Shown in pieces: positions 6,615 to 15,303 of a stretch of 42,678 bases of DNA (position 1 is the stretch's first letter; every line of letters begins with the position of its first letter). A program made the translations under genes and the position numbers. The notes under the pieces were generated by a model. The model did not search any database and was not told the origin of the DNA. It saw only the letters and a list, made by a program, of their open reading frames with translations. The DNA comes from JAWCNN01 sp038848005 (GTDB lineage: Archaea; Thermoproteota; Bathyarchaeia; Bathyarchaeales; Bathycorpusculaceae), in assembly GCA_038848005.1 (NCBI GenBank), contig JAWCNZ010000014.1, positions 1-42,678 of the forward strand. Reading direction: 5' to 3'.

Positions 6615-8219
6615 ATGAAGTTTAACTTAAAATTGAAGAGGGAAAAAACTGCGAAAACTGAGAGTTTGCAGGAGTTGTGGAAGGGCGAAGGCGAACTGGT
6701 TGAATTTTTAGACGTTAAAAAATGGAGCGTTCCAGAGGGTTATGTTGAGGTGGAGTATTACCCGCTTAATCCGCCATTTTCATATGCCGCAATAATTCAA
6801 AACGAAGAGAATTTAGAATACCTTTACGTTCTTGATGAGCTTCCATTAAACAGGGAGGAGCGGGACTGCTATTTTAGGTTGAGGAACATTCTTGAATATG
6901 AATTGCAAGCTCCAGAAGGCGAGGAAACACTTGCGGAGTCCTTCAGAAGGCAAATACCAATAATACTTGCCAACCACGATAAACTTTTCAGAGGCGTTTC
7001 GCAGGTTAGCTTACGCAAGGTTCTCTATTATTTGGAAAGGGACATTGTCGGCTACGGGAAAATTGACGCTTTAATGTATGATGATTATGTTGAGGATATA
7101 GGATGCGGCGGAGTGAACAAGCCTATTTTTCTTTGGCATAGAAAATACGAAAACATAAAAACCAACATTATGTTTCGCGACGAGCAGGAGCTTGACGATT
7201 TCATAATGCGCATCGTCCACAAAGCTGGAAAACACGTTAGCATAGCCTTTCCCATTGTGGATGTTACCCTGCCAGAAAAACATCGTTTAGCCGTCTCTTT
7301 TGGAAAGGAAACAACGCCCGCTGGCACATCGTTCACAATAAGAAAGTTCCGCAAAGACCCGTTCACGATAATTGACTTAATTGAAAATGAAACCATAGAC
7401 GAAAGCATAGCCGCCTACCTTTGGCTTTTGATGGAAAATAAAATGTCTGTTATGATTATTGGGGCTACAGGCGCTGGAAAAACAACAGCCCTAAACGCTA
7501 TTGCATGCCTAATACGTCCAAACCACAAAATAATTTCAGTTGAGGAAGTCGCCGAAATAAACTTGCCACATGAAAATTGGACTTCAACAATCGCCCGTTC
7601 AGGTTTCGGCGTTGAAAGCGAAGGTGAAATAACCCTTTACGACCTAATTAAATCGGCTGTCCGTCACCGTCCAGACCTCATAATTGTAGGCGAAGTCCGC
7701 GGCGAAGAAGCCTACGTGCTTTTTCAAGCATTAGCCACTGGACATGGCGGTTTATGCACTTTGCATGCTGAGGATGTTGACACAGCCATTAAAAGGCTTA
7801 CGCAGCCACCGATGAATATTCCGCCTTCCATAATTCCGCTTATGAACTGCGTAATAAACGTGAAGCACGTTCGAACGCCAGTTTTCCTAGAGTCTGGAAG
7901 AAGGCTTTCAAGCAGAAAATTCGTAAGCATTGCGGAAATAAAAGACGCAAACACCTTCCAAGAAGTTTTCAGTTGGAACCCTTCAACCGACACCTTCCAA
8001 GAAAGGCTTTCTGAAAGCATTTTGCTACGGAAAATGGCTGCAAGCCTTGACATTCCAATTGAAATGCTTTTGGATGAAATTGAATACCGAAAAAGGGTTC
8101 TCGCCCACATGGTTGAGCATAACATTCGCGACTACAAAAGCGTAAACAAAGTTTTAAGCAAATACTACAATAACCCGCAGCTTTTCCAAAAGGAGTTTTT
8201 AGAAGAATCCAAGTGGTGA
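6615..8219 (+). CDS. Type II/IV secretion system ATPase (archaeal pilus/archaellum FlaI-GspE family)
   Basis: Hexameric cytoplasmic ATPase that powers pilus assembly. Walker A GATGAGKTT is at residues 283-291 and Walker B DLIIVGEVRGE at 354-364, followed by the His box LATGHGGLCTLHAE. The N-terminal 200 residues match the N-terminal domain of archaeal members. The ATG at 6615 is preferred over one at 6576 because GGTGAG lies just before it and it falls 1 nt after the previous stop; the product is 534 residues. It overlaps the start of the membrane platform gene, the usual ATPase-platform pair. Which pilus class it belongs to is not certain; no archaellum accessory genes (FlaC-H) are present. 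Confidence 0.93.
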   Translation: MKFNLKLKREKTAKTESLQELWKGEGELVEFLDVKKWSVPEGYVEVEYYPLNPPFSYAAIIQNEENLEYLYVLDELPLNREERDCYFRLRNILEYELQAPEGEETLAESFRRQIPIILANHDKLFRGVSQVSLRKVLYYLERDIVGYGKIDALMYDDYVEDIGCGGVNKPIFLWHRKYENIKTNIMFRDEQELDDFIMRIVHKAGKHVSIAFPIVDVTLPEKHRLAVSFGKETTPAGTSFTIRKFRKDPFTIIDLIENETIDESIAAYLWLLMENKMSVMIIGATGAGKTTALNAIACLIRPNHKIISVEEVAEINLPHENWTSTIARSGFGVESEGEITLYDLIKSAVRHRPDLIIVGEVRGEEAYVLFQALATGHGGLCTLHAEDVDTAIKRLTQPPMNIPPSIIPLMNCVINVKHVRTPVFLESGRRLSSRKFVSIAEIKDANTFQEVFSWNPSTDTFQERLSESILLRKMAASLDIPIEMLLDEIEYRKRVLAHMVEHNIRDYKSVNKVLSKYYNNPQLFQKEFLEESKW

Positions 8220-9727
8220 GAAAGTTGCAGGTGCAAATAAAAAAGCCAAAAATATTCGGTTGGCTCCTCAACCTTTACGGCAACGAGGATACCAGCGGAA
8301 TAAACCGTGAATTGCCTTTCGCTGCGCTTTTGTTTACGCTGTTGGCTGCAAGCGGCGTGACAATTTATGAAAGCTGGAAAAAACTGTGCAATATCGATTT
8401 GTTGCCGCTGTTTCGAAAAGAAGCCAAAGAAGTTGTTAGGCAAGTGGAGGTTTTGGGTTACGACCCACTAACGGTTATGTATAAACGCGCTGAAAAAACA
8501 AAGTCCAAAAATTATCGAGAATTTCTTTTGGGGTACATTTCCTCTGTCAGAAGCGGCGGAAGCGTTGTAAACTACCTTAAAAGCAAGCTTCGTTCAATAT
8601 TTGAAGTTCAAAGTGCATCGGCAATACGCTCAATTGAAAGGCTTGGCACGTTGGTGGAAGCATACGCAGTAATGCTAATAGTCACTTTATGCTCCTACAT
8701 ACTCTTCATAATATTTTCAACGACGTCCGTTTTTGAACCCATGAAAACAAGCGGCACTCCCGGCATATCCACGGCAACCGTCTGCATACTCATATTCTTT
8801 GTAACACCGTTAATTTCAGTGTTATTCATGATTATTGCGCATACAGAAAGGAAAAGCAATTTGGTGGGGATGGTTGAACCCTACTATGCGATGATAATGC
8901 CTTTAACAGCCGCTTCAATTTTTGTTGCACTGCTTTATTTCTTGCCTCAGCTTGAACCTCTTAAAACTCCGCAGGTTTTCCCGCTTGTTGTTACCTTATG
9001 CCTCTTAGCTGTTTCGATTCCGCCAGCAATAGTTTACATGAAAATAGCAAGGATAAACAATGACGCTGAAAATTTCATGCCAAACTTCCTCAGAGACGTA
9101 ACAGAAGCCAGAAAAATCGGGCTTTCACCAGAAAAAAGCATAATTCACGCCACAAAACGCACGGGTTACGGAAAATTTTCCGAAATATTAACCCTCATAA
9201 GAAGCCAAATGGAATGGGGTGTTTCTTTGAGGAAAATCTTTTCAAATATAAAACAGAAACTTCAAACATGGCCTGTTCTGGTAAACTTCCTAATACTTGT
9301 TGAAACAATAAAGATTGGTGGCGGTTCGGCTTCCGCCTTAGAAATATTGACGGATTACAGCGAAAAGCATAAAGATGTTGAGGTAAACAAGAGGTCACTT
9401 TTACGTCCCTACGTGATTTTGGCTTTTGTATGGAGCATCCTCATAGCCTTAACCACAACCATGGTTACAATGACTGTTTACGCCTTGACGCAAATATCGC
9501 TTCCAGGGTCAGCGGCTATGCCCTTCGAGGTCATGCAGAATCAAATAAACCTTTTTTCAACTGGCATAATATTGCAGTGTTGGCTTTCAGGGTTTTTTGT
9601 GGGCAAGGTGAACGAGGGCACTTTTGCCGCTGGTTTTAAGTATTCTGCGATGCTTGTGGTTACGGCTTATGTTTCGCTTATCCTTTCGCAAAACTTTCTA
9701 GGTGGAATGTATGGTGCAGTCGCCTAA
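8213..9727 (+). CDS. Pilus assembly membrane platform protein (FlaJ/TadC, T2SSF domains)
   Basis: Inner-membrane platform that pairs with the ATPase encoded just before it. At 504 residues it holds two T2SSF-like repeats, one around residues 70-170 and one around 280-400, each followed by hydrophobic helices; about seven to nine membrane segments are visible. The start is GTG at 8213, overlapping the ATPase stop by 7 nt, so the two are translationally coupled. Nothing suggests truncation. Confidence 0.88.
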   Translation: MVRKLQVQIKKPKIFGWLLNLYGNEDTSGINRELPFAALLFTLLAASGVTIYESWKKLCNIDLLPLFRKEAKEVVRQVEVLGYDPLTVMYKRAEKTKSKNYREFLLGYISSVRSGGSVVNYLKSKLRSIFEVQSASAIRSIERLGTLVEAYAVMLIVTLCSYILFIIFSTTSVFEPMKTSGTPGISTATVCILIFFVTPLISVLFMIIAHTERKSNLVGMVEPYYAMIMPLTAASIFVALLYFLPQLEPLKTPQVFPLVVTLCLLAVSIPPAIVYMKIARINNDAENFMPNFLRDVTEARKIGLSPEKSIIHATKRTGYGKFSEILTLIRSQMEWGVSLRKIFSNIKQKLQTWPVLVNFLILVETIKIGGGSASALEILTDYSEKHKDVEVNKRSLLRPYVILAFVWSILIALTTTMVTMTVYALTQISLPGSAAMPFEVMQNQINLFSTGIILQCWLSGFFVGKVNEGTFAAGFKYSAMLVVTAYVSLILSQNFLGGMYGAVA

Positions 9728-9755
9728 AGAGGGTATTTTGGAGGGTTGTGGCTGA

Positions 9756-10811
9756 GTGCCTGCAACATCTGTTGACACGTTTTTTGCGTGTTCTCTAATG
9801 GTTCTACTTGTGCTTTCAGCCATGGCTGGCGCTTCAAAAATTCTATATCCATACATAAACAATTTCGGCGATGAAGGCGTTGCCGAAAGATGCATGGAAA
9901 TTTCTAAGTATTTGCTCTTGAACAGCGGAAAACCGTTGGATTGGGGACGGAATGGACAGATAATCCCTGAAAGCTTCGGTTTAGCCGTCACGGGATCAGA
10001 TGTTCCATATGAGTTGGATATAGACAAAGTTTCAAGGTTAAACAGTGAAAACCTCTATGCATTAAGTTATGCGCAGATTTTTACGGCTTTAAAAATTCCA
10101 GATGTTCTTTTTAGGATGGAAATAAAGCCAATTTTTGATGTCGCCATAAACTTAACAGAAACATACGCATTAACGGATGAAACGGTTTATCAATTTGAAA
10201 TTTCAACGGAAAAGCACGGCGCTCCAGTTCAAACAGAACTAAAATACTACGTTATTGCAGAAAATTATTTTGAAACGGCAAGTATCAGTGTTTCAGATGG
10301 CAAAACGAGCTTTAACGTGACGCTTCCAAATGGCGTTAATGGTCCAGCCCTTCTCGTTGTAATTGCAAGAAGCATTTACAACATAAAAGTTGTGTCTTTT
10401 GGCGTTTATGCTTTTGCGCACAGTTACGGTCAACCCAAACAAAAAGGCACTTTTCTAAGGCTTAGCCCACTAAACCAAACATTGACAGCGAACGTTGTTT
10501 ATCCAGAAACAATTTCGGCGGATGCCTACGCCTTAACCTTCAATTACCATTCAAATTTGACACAGATTGAAAATGGCAAATATGCCATTCCAAGCTTTGC
10601 AGATTCAAGCCCCACATTGATGGTGGTTACTGGATGGAACGCCGCAGATTTCTTTGCCGAGTGGACGGTTTATCCGCAAGTGCCGCTTCAAATAGGCGCC
10701 GACTTTACAGGTTCATCAGCGCCTTCAAAAGTTTTGGCTTATAACTACATTGTAACCGTAAATTCGGTTCTTTATCAATGTACGGTTTGGATTGGAGGCT
10801 TAAAAGAATGA
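9756..10811 (+). CDS. Secreted pilin-like protein of pilus operon
   Basis: A 351-residue protein with an N-terminal hydrophobic helix (about residues 8-30, FFACSLMVLLVLSAMAGA) and a long beta-rich, Asn/Thr-rich extracytoplasmic part with N-glycosylation-type sequons (for example NLT, NVT). No family recognised. GTG at 9756 follows GGAGG by 11 nt. Its N terminus (MPATS..) resembles that of the 6161 protein (MPAIT..), which hints at common minor-pilin ancestry. Its stop overlaps the next start. Confidence 0.65.
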   Translation: MPATSVDTFFACSLMVLLVLSAMAGASKILYPYINNFGDEGVAERCMEISKYLLLNSGKPLDWGRNGQIIPESFGLAVTGSDVPYELDIDKVSRLNSENLYALSYAQIFTALKIPDVLFRMEIKPIFDVAINLTETYALTDETVYQFEISTEKHGAPVQTELKYYVIAENYFETASISVSDGKTSFNVTLPNGVNGPALLVVIARSIYNIKVVSFGVYAFAHSYGQPKQKGTFLRLSPLNQTLTANVVYPETISADAYALTFNYHSNLTQIENGKYAIPSFADSSPTLMVVTGWNAADFFAEWTVYPQVPLQIGADFTGSSAPSKVLAYNYIVTVNSVLYQCTVWIGGLKE

Positions 10812-11227
10812 AAAGGCGGGAAATTGGGCAAATAAGGATAATTGAGGCTTTCTTGTCTGCGCTTATCGTTTTTTCGGCTTTCGCCGTATCCGCCAACTTC
10901 ACCGTAACGCAAAACATCGCCAAAAACGATTTGGCTTCTGTTGGGTTGCAAGCGCTTACTAGGTTGGATTCTGATGGAACGCTTGGCAAACACATAGATG
11001 ATGGAAACTGGACTGCCCTGCGGGAAACATTAAGCCTCGTTCTGCCAGTTGGCGTGTGCTTCAACCTAACAGTTTACGACGAGGACATGCGGCAAGTTAA
11101 CACCGAAGCCGTCTCAAATGGATGTTTCAACGGTCAAAACATCGCTTTTGTGGAGTATGTCTGTGTAAGCCGAAATGTGAACTTTAGCTGTTACATAATC
11201 CATTTGCGCTTGATGGTGGTTACATGA
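10808..11227 (+). CDS. Pilin-like protein of pilus operon
   Basis: A 139-residue protein. ATG 10808 overlaps the preceding stop (ATGA) and has GGAGG 8 nt before it, so I prefer it to the ATG at 10778. The leader MKRREIGQ is followed by IRIIEAFLSALIVFSAFAV: a basic stretch, then Gly-Gln, a hydrophobic helix and an early Glu, much like a prepilin cleavage site. The outer domain has four cysteines that could form disulphides. Likely minor pilin; function unproven. Confidence 0.65.
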   Translation: MKRREIGQIRIIEAFLSALIVFSAFAVSANFTVTQNIAKNDLASVGLQALTRLDSDGTLGKHIDDGNWTALRETLSLVLPVGVCFNLTVYDEDMRQVNTEAVSNGCFNGQNIAFVEYVCVSRNVNFSCYIIHLRLMVVT

Positions 11228-11970
11228 AAAAGTTTAGGGAAAACAGTTCGGGACAGCTTCTCATAGTTGCTTCATTAGCCATAGCATTGCTTATTTCCTC
11301 AACCATAGTTTATGTTTACGAAATTAGCAAGGAAAAAATTGGCAATTCCACACCGCCAATAAACGATTTCGTTACTGCTTCAAAACAAAGCGTAATAAAC
11401 ACCATGATAAGCTCGCTTGCAAACGCCTCACGCAACGGTGAAAAAACTGTTTTAATGGCTAATTTGAACAGGCTTTCGCAAATGTTTAGACGCTTAACCC
11501 ATTTTGGAATTTGCAACCTTGCATTTACGGTGCTTAACAACTCAAATTATGACTTTGGCGTGTGGCTTTTTGTAGGTGATGGTGTAGGCGTTTCAAGCGC
11601 TTACGCAAACTTCACGTTTGAAGTTTATGGTTTGGCAGTTAACATAATGATGGATATCGCCATAAACATAACAACACACGCAACGGTTAACGGCTATTAC
11701 ACGAGAATCGGCGAAACAGAAAAAATGGTGTATCTAACATGTAAAGTTTACAATGAGGGTGAACCCGCATTGGCGAAAAACATAAGCGTTTTTTACGAAA
11801 ACCTTGAAATGTGGATTCCAGCTAACGCTTCTATCATGGATTTTGGCAACGGCACATACACAATGGCATTTTCAGCATCAACCCCTTCAAATTCCTTAAG
11901 GATTTCAACACACATAATCGATTTACGCAACATATTCGTAATGGCAAATGCAACATGTTTTGAAGCGTGA
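11224..11970 (+). CDS. Pilin-like protein, last gene of pilus operon
   Basis: A 248-residue protein with the leader MKKFRENSSGQ and hydrophobic helix LLIVASLAIALLISSTIVYV, again a Gly-Gln border as in class III signals. The remainder is beta-rich and Asn-rich with several N-glycosylation-type sequons. ATG overlaps the previous stop by 4 nt. The following gene is unrelated (riboflavin kinase) and has its own TATA box, so the operon ends here. Confidence 0.65.
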   Translation: MKKFRENSSGQLLIVASLAIALLISSTIVYVYEISKEKIGNSTPPINDFVTASKQSVINTMISSLANASRNGEKTVLMANLNRLSQMFRRLTHFGICNLAFTVLNNSNYDFGVWLFVGDGVGVSSAYANFTFEVYGLAVNIMMDIAINITTHATVNGYYTRIGETEKMVYLTCKVYNEGEPALAKNISVFYENLEMWIPANASIMDFGNGTYTMAFSASTPSNSLRISTHIIDLRNIFVMANATCFEA

Positions 11971-11990
11971 AAACAGACAATTTTCGAGTC

Positions 11991-12001
11991 ACTTAAATAT
12001 G
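11991..12001 (+). promoter_or_regulatory. TATA box of the riboflavin kinase gene
   Basis: CACTTAAATAT lies about 40 nt before the ATG at 12039, giving a short leader that contains GTGAGG. It marks a promoter separate from the pilus operon. Autoregulatory sites for the fused DNA-binding domain would be expected here, but I cannot define one. Confidence 0.45.
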
Positions 12002-12038
12002 CAATTTCACCATTTTAGATGGACTGTGAGGCTTTGGA

Positions 12039-12728
12039 ATGGCTGAAAAACAGGAGTGGCACCATCTTTACACGCTTTTTAAACTGGCTGAGATAGGCGC
12101 TCACAAAAGAACAGCAAAAGTCTCCACGGAATATTTAGCTGGAAAATTGGAGGTTTCCCAGCAAACAGCCTCACGTTACCTAATCAAACTGGAGGCTAAA
12201 GGATGGATTAAACGCACAGTAACACCCGACGGTTGCCTCATAAAAATAACAGACACTGGATTAAAAGAGTTAAAGAAACTCTATTTAAATTTGCGTTCCA
12301 TTGTAGAGGCAGCTTATCCGCCATCCATAACTTTGGAGGGCGTAGTTTTCACAGGCTTAGGCGAAGGCGCCTATTACATATCAAAAGAGCCCTACAGAAA
12401 ACAGTTCGTAGAAAAGTTGGGTTTCGACCCCTACCCAGGCACGCTTAACCTGAAACTTACAACGGATTATGACGTTAAAACAAGGTCGGAGCTGGAGGAT
12501 TACCCAGCTATTGAAATTGAGGGATTTAGAAATGAAAACCGCACTTTCGGAGCTGTGAAGTGTTATAGGGCTGTGATAGCGAACAAGGTGAAGGGCGCCT
12601 TAGTTTTAGCCTTAAGAAGTCACTATGATGCTTCAGTAATAGAGGTTATTGCGCCAGTCTGCCTCAGAAAACACCTCAAGCTGAAAGATGGACACAAAGT
12701 GAAAGTTGAAGTATTATTATCCTCCTAA
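12039..12728 (+). CDS. ribK: CTP-dependent riboflavin kinase fused to winged-helix regulator (RbkR type)
   Basis: Phosphorylates riboflavin to FMN with CTP. Residues 1-85 form a MarR-like winged helix (KVSTEYLAGKLEVSQQTASR). Residues from about 95 on are the archaeal kinase, with GVVFTGLGEGAYYIS, the PGTLNLKL loop and the C-terminal block VIAPVCLRKHLKLKDGHKV. Fused proteins of this type (RbkR) act as both kinase and transcription factor for flavin genes in archaea. Length is 229 residues; GTGAGG precedes ATG 12039. It faces a convergent rhomboid-RibL operon, so both steps from riboflavin to FAD are encoded side by side. Confidence 0.93.
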   Translation: MAEKQEWHHLYTLFKLAEIGAHKRTAKVSTEYLAGKLEVSQQTASRYLIKLEAKGWIKRTVTPDGCLIKITDTGLKELKKLYLNLRSIVEAAYPPSITLEGVVFTGLGEGAYYISKEPYRKQFVEKLGFDPYPGTLNLKLTTDYDVKTRSELEDYPAIEIEGFRNENRTFGAVKCYRAVIANKVKGALVLALRSHYDASVIEVIAPVCLRKHLKLKDGHKVKVEVLLSS

Positions 12729-13327
12729 ACCATAAAGGAATAGCGGTATCCACGTATAATTTTGTGTTTGCGTGTAACTGCTAAGCCATAGCCCATAAGC
12801 AAACCAACGACTAAACCGCCGAAATGCGCCAAAATATTTACTCCGGGAAGGAAACTCATCATCAGCAAAAAGAAAGCGTACATTAAAGCGGCCATTATGG
12901 ACTGACCGATTAAACGTCTCATGTAGATGACGCATGCGCCGAAAAGCCCGAAAATGGCTCCAGAAGCCCCGGCGGAAACAACACTGGGACCGAGAAGTAG
13001 GGTTAATAGGTTACCAGCCAAACCGCTTAAAAAGTAAATGGCAAGATACTCATGTAAACTGAATAGTTCTTCAGCTCTCAAACCGAAAATAAGGAGGAAG
13101 AACATGTTACCCAAAATATGCCTAATGTCAAAGTGTACGAACATGGCTGTAAAAAGTTGCCACCAAGCTCCGTTAAAAACCCGCTGGTTGTATTGTCCAT
13201 AAACATTTGTGACGTTTTCTCCCATTATAACAAGGTTGCCGCTGAGAAAAGCCGTGTAAATGTAAACAGCTATGTTTAATGCAATCAGCGTATATGTTGG
13301 CATAACCTTACGCATGAGATTTTTCAC
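12725..13327 (-). CDS. Rhomboid family intramembrane serine protease
   Basis: A 200-residue, six-helix membrane protease that cuts substrates inside the bilayer. Catalytic Ser122 sits in GASGAIFG (residues 120-127) and the partner His168 in LAHFGG. Asn74 in HILGNMFF fits the oxyanion Asn. The N-terminal loop around GAWWQLFTAMFVH is typical. The gene starts at ATG 13327, overlapping the RibL stop by 4 nt, and its stop overlaps that of the convergent riboflavin kinase by 3 nt. No substrate can be named. Confidence 0.92.
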   Translation of the reverse strand: MKNLMRKVMPTYTLIALNIAVYIYTAFLSGNLVIMGENVTNVYGQYNQRVFNGAWWQLFTAMFVHFDIRHILGNMFFLLIFGLRAEELFSLHEYLAIYFLSGLAGNLLTLLLGPSVVSAGASGAIFGLFGACVIYMRRLIGQSIMAALMYAFFLLMMSFLPGVNILAHFGGLVVGLLMGYGLAVTRKHKIIRGYRYSFMV

Positions 13328-13785
13328 CTTCTAAAGTCTTCGGCGATTTTCTGTTTAATCTTTGAAGAACTATCCAACTCATCCTCTCCAAACTTGCCAA
13401 TTTTCACAACTGCTATTTTCAATCCCCTCTCTTTCACGTAATTTTTCACCATGCGTTCCATTTCATCTTGGTCGTATCCCACAACTATAACGTCTGGCTT
13501 AATCTTTTCGATAACCCTTTCAATGTCAAACTCTTCGTAACCCAAAACTGCTTCATCAACAACCTTTAAAGCTTCGACAAGAGCCCGACGTTGATTTTCT
13601 GGCATTATGGGTTTTTTACCCTTCCTTTTCTCCACCGTGCGGTCTCTGGCTATTATGACTATGAGTTCAGCGTTTTCTCCACCAGCCCTTTTCGCTTCTT
13701 CGAGAAAACGGACATGTCCCAAATGCAGTAAATCGAAAACGCCTGAAGCTAAAACTACCTTTCGTTTTTCGTTTTTGCTGGCCAC
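13324..13785 (-). CDS. ribL: FAD synthetase (archaeal RibL)
   Basis: Cytidylyltransferase-fold enzyme that transfers AMP to FMN to give FAD. GVFDLLHLGH at residues 15-24 is the nucleotide-binding motif, and ENQRRALVEALK follows at about 63-74. The C-terminal DVIVVGYDQDE is typical for RibL. Length is 153 residues. It overlaps the rhomboid gene downstream (4 nt) and the DUF357 gene upstream (31 nt), making a tight operon with diphthine synthase. Pairing with the kinase at 12039 supports the FAD role. Confidence 0.9.
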   Translation of the reverse strand: MASKNEKRKVVLASGVFDLLHLGHVRFLEEAKRAGGENAELIVIIARDRTVEKRKGKKPIMPENQRRALVEALKVVDEAVLGYEEFDIERVIEKIKPDVIVVGYDQDEMERMVKNYVKERGLKIAVVKIGKFGEDELDSSSKIKQKIAEDFRR

Positions 13786-14036
13786 TCAAACTCCACTGCT
13801 CCTAAAATTTTCAAAGCGTCTAATAAGCCTTCACAATAGGCAACAGAAGCCAACCCCACTTCAAACCTTTTTTGGCTAACATAATATTTTGCATCGTTTA
13901 AATAGGCTTTAGCCAACTCCACAACCCTTTTAACGTCATTAACTCCAACATTCACCGAAGCCTTACACAATTCTATTTTGCCAAAAACATGCTCCGCAGA
14001 AGTGATATACTTCAAAACAAGCTTTTCTAGGCTCAT
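13755..14036 (-). CDS. DUF357 family protein
   Basis: A 93-residue, mostly helical protein of the archaeal DUF357 family, with no known function. It is often encoded next to FAD synthetase and diphthine synthase, as here. The visible signature is the ALAYCEGLLDALKILG-like stretch (VAYCEGLLDALKILGAVEF), and the protein ends in a basic tail. Start ATG 14036 overlaps the diphthine synthase stop by 4 nt. Confidence 0.82.
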   Translation of the reverse strand: MSLEKLVLKYITSAEHVFGKIELCKASVNVGVNDVKRVVELAKAYLNDAKYYVSQKRFEVGLASVAYCEGLLDALKILGAVEFEWPAKTKNER

Positions 14037-14833
14037 TCAACCAACTCCATAACCTTTTCTGAAGCGTCAGCCAAGCTTATGAGTGCTTCAGCCTCCATAA
14101 AATGAAGCTTCCCCGGAAAAATAATGCTATGCGGTGCCGCTCCAAAATCGTAGTTCAACAATTCTTTTACGACATCAGCTTTCACTGTTGGGTTTTCGCT
14201 TCCAGCCCTCGCCACACCAACAGCAACAGTATCTAAAGTAACTGCTTTCTTTCGCCTTTTCTCTTCAATTTCCAAAAGCAACTTTAACCCTTCGTTTATG
14301 GTTAAATAACGTTTTTCTTCATGCCTTATGTCTAAAAGGCAGAGCGTATGAAGCCCAAGCCTGCGGTTTTGGGCAATCACGTTATAAGGCGTTTCAGAAA
14401 CAACTCCATCTGGAAAAGGTATTGTCACGCTTTTTCCAAACTTGTAGTTGTGCAAGCCAGACAAGCCTATAACAGCGGAAATCACAGATGCCCCGTGAAC
14501 AACACGGGTTTTTACTCCAAGCTTTTTTGCGTGTATTCGCAAGGCTATGTGCGTGGTAGCAATAAAAGGGTCGCCTGGAACAAGCAAAACTGCTTTACCC
14601 CTTCCAGCCGCTTCGAAAATGATTTTTCCATTCTCCTCTTCAAGTTCCCTCCTCGAAACCACATGCAGTTTTTTCCCAGAAACACCCTCAAAACGCTCAA
14701 CTGAAAAATTCGGCAACAAACTAGTGTACAACTCTACAAAAACGACATCCGCAGTTTTAACCTCTTCCAAACCACGCAAACTAATCCCAAACTCATCATG
14801 CAAACCCAACCCAACAAAAACAATTTCACCCAA
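14033..14833 (-). CDS. dphB: Diphthine synthase (SAM-dependent, DphB/Dph5)
   Basis: Methylates the modified histidine of elongation factor 2 with S-adenosylmethionine, the second step of diphthamide synthesis. The tetrapyrrole-methylase-type fold is seen from the first strand (EIVFVGLGLHDE), the loop VELYTSLLP and VPGDPFIATTHI at roughly a third of the length. I choose TTG 14833 because GGAGG lies 7 nt before it; GTG 14836 is the alternative, and an ATG at 14866 would add 11 residues not seen in the family. From 14833 the protein is 266 residues, close to the family length. Confidence 0.9.
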   Translation of the reverse strand: MGEIVFVGLGLHDEFGISLRGLEEVKTADVVFVELYTSLLPNFSVERFEGVSGKKLHVVSRRELEEENGKIIFEAAGRGKAVLLVPGDPFIATTHIALRIHAKKLGVKTRVVHGASVISAVIGLSGLHNYKFGKSVTIPFPDGVVSETPYNVIAQNRRLGLHTLCLLDIRHEEKRYLTINEGLKLLLEIEEKRRKKAVTLDTVAVGVARAGSENPTVKADVVKELLNYDFGAAPHSIIFPGKLHFMEAEALISLADASEKVMELVE

Positions 14834-14928
14834 CACGCAACCTCCAACAAAATCTAAATTAAACAATAAATAAAACTATAAGCATTATTAGCAACAGCTA
14901 AATCCTAAAATCCATAAATCCATAAATG

Positions 14929-15033
14929 GGGCCCGTAGCTCAGTAAGGTAGAGCGGCGGACCAAACCGCTGCGCGGGGTGGGTTGAGGCTCTTAACCCGT
15001 AGGTCCTGGGTTCAATTCCCAGCGGGCCCGCCA
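14929..15033 (+). tRNA. tRNA-Lys(CTT) with a 28-nt intron at 30/31, encoded CCA
   Basis: Acceptor GGGCCCG (14929-14935) pairs with CGGGCCC (15023-15029), then discriminator G and encoded CCA. The D arm is GCTC/GAGC, the T arm CTGGG/CCCAG with TTCAATT. Removing 14960-14987 gives stem GCGGG/CCCGT and loop CTCTTAA, anticodon CTT. The splice points fit a BHB: exon CGGC pairs with intron GTTG (two G-U pairs) between two three-base bulges, GG|A and AG|G. Confidence 0.9.
14960..14987 (+). other. tRNA-Lys intron, non-canonical position 30/31
   Basis: 28 nt from ACCAAACC to GGGTTGAG. The inner helix is formed by CCGC and GCGG around a short loop. Shifting both splice points by one base gives the same mature tRNA but a poorer BHB. 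Confidence 0.75.
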
Positions 15034-15088
15034 TACACAACTTGATTTATAAAACAATAAGTAATGGCGGTGAACATATAACCCACTC

Positions 15089-15128
15089 AAATGTCATCGT
15101 CGAAAAACACGCAAAACCGACGACATTT
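15089..15128. repeat. 40-nt hairpin unit 1 of pair 1
   Basis: Arms AAATGTCATCG (15089-15099) and CGACGACATTT (15118-15128) pair at 10 of 11 positions. The unit has the same length and the same AAATGT...ACATTT ends as the unit at 15138 and one at 30742. Confidence 0.7.
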
Positions 15129-15137
15129 AAACCATCC

Positions 15138-15177
15138 AAATGTTGTTGTTAATTTTCCCTAAAAGCCGACAACATTT
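15138..15177. repeat. 40-nt hairpin unit 2 of pair 1
   Basis: Arms AAATGTTGTTG (15138-15148) and CGACAACATTT (15167-15177) pair at 10 of 11 positions around an AT-rich loop. It begins 10 nt after unit 1. Confidence 0.7.
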
Positions 15178-15303
15178 AAACTAATAGGAAATACAAAGAT
15201 TAACATTAAAAGTTAAAATGGAATGTAGCAATCTTGAATGGTAATATTTGTGATTGCGGAATATTTGTTAAAGAATTCAGCATTTATCTAATGCTTGATA
15301 ATC

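Larger units (their letters stand above)
15034..15303 (+). other. Intergenic region, two hairpins and no gene
   Basis: About 270 bases between tRNA-Lys and the surface protein gene. The left half holds two 40-nt inverted-repeat units listed separately. The rest is AT-rich and probably carries the promoter of the gene at 15304 (for example GAATATTTGTTAAAG near 15258). I see no open frame worth listing. Confidence 0.5.

Noticed and set aside
15089..15177. CRISPR array
   Set aside because: The units are inverted repeats with differing arms, only two per site and with no cas genes nearby.
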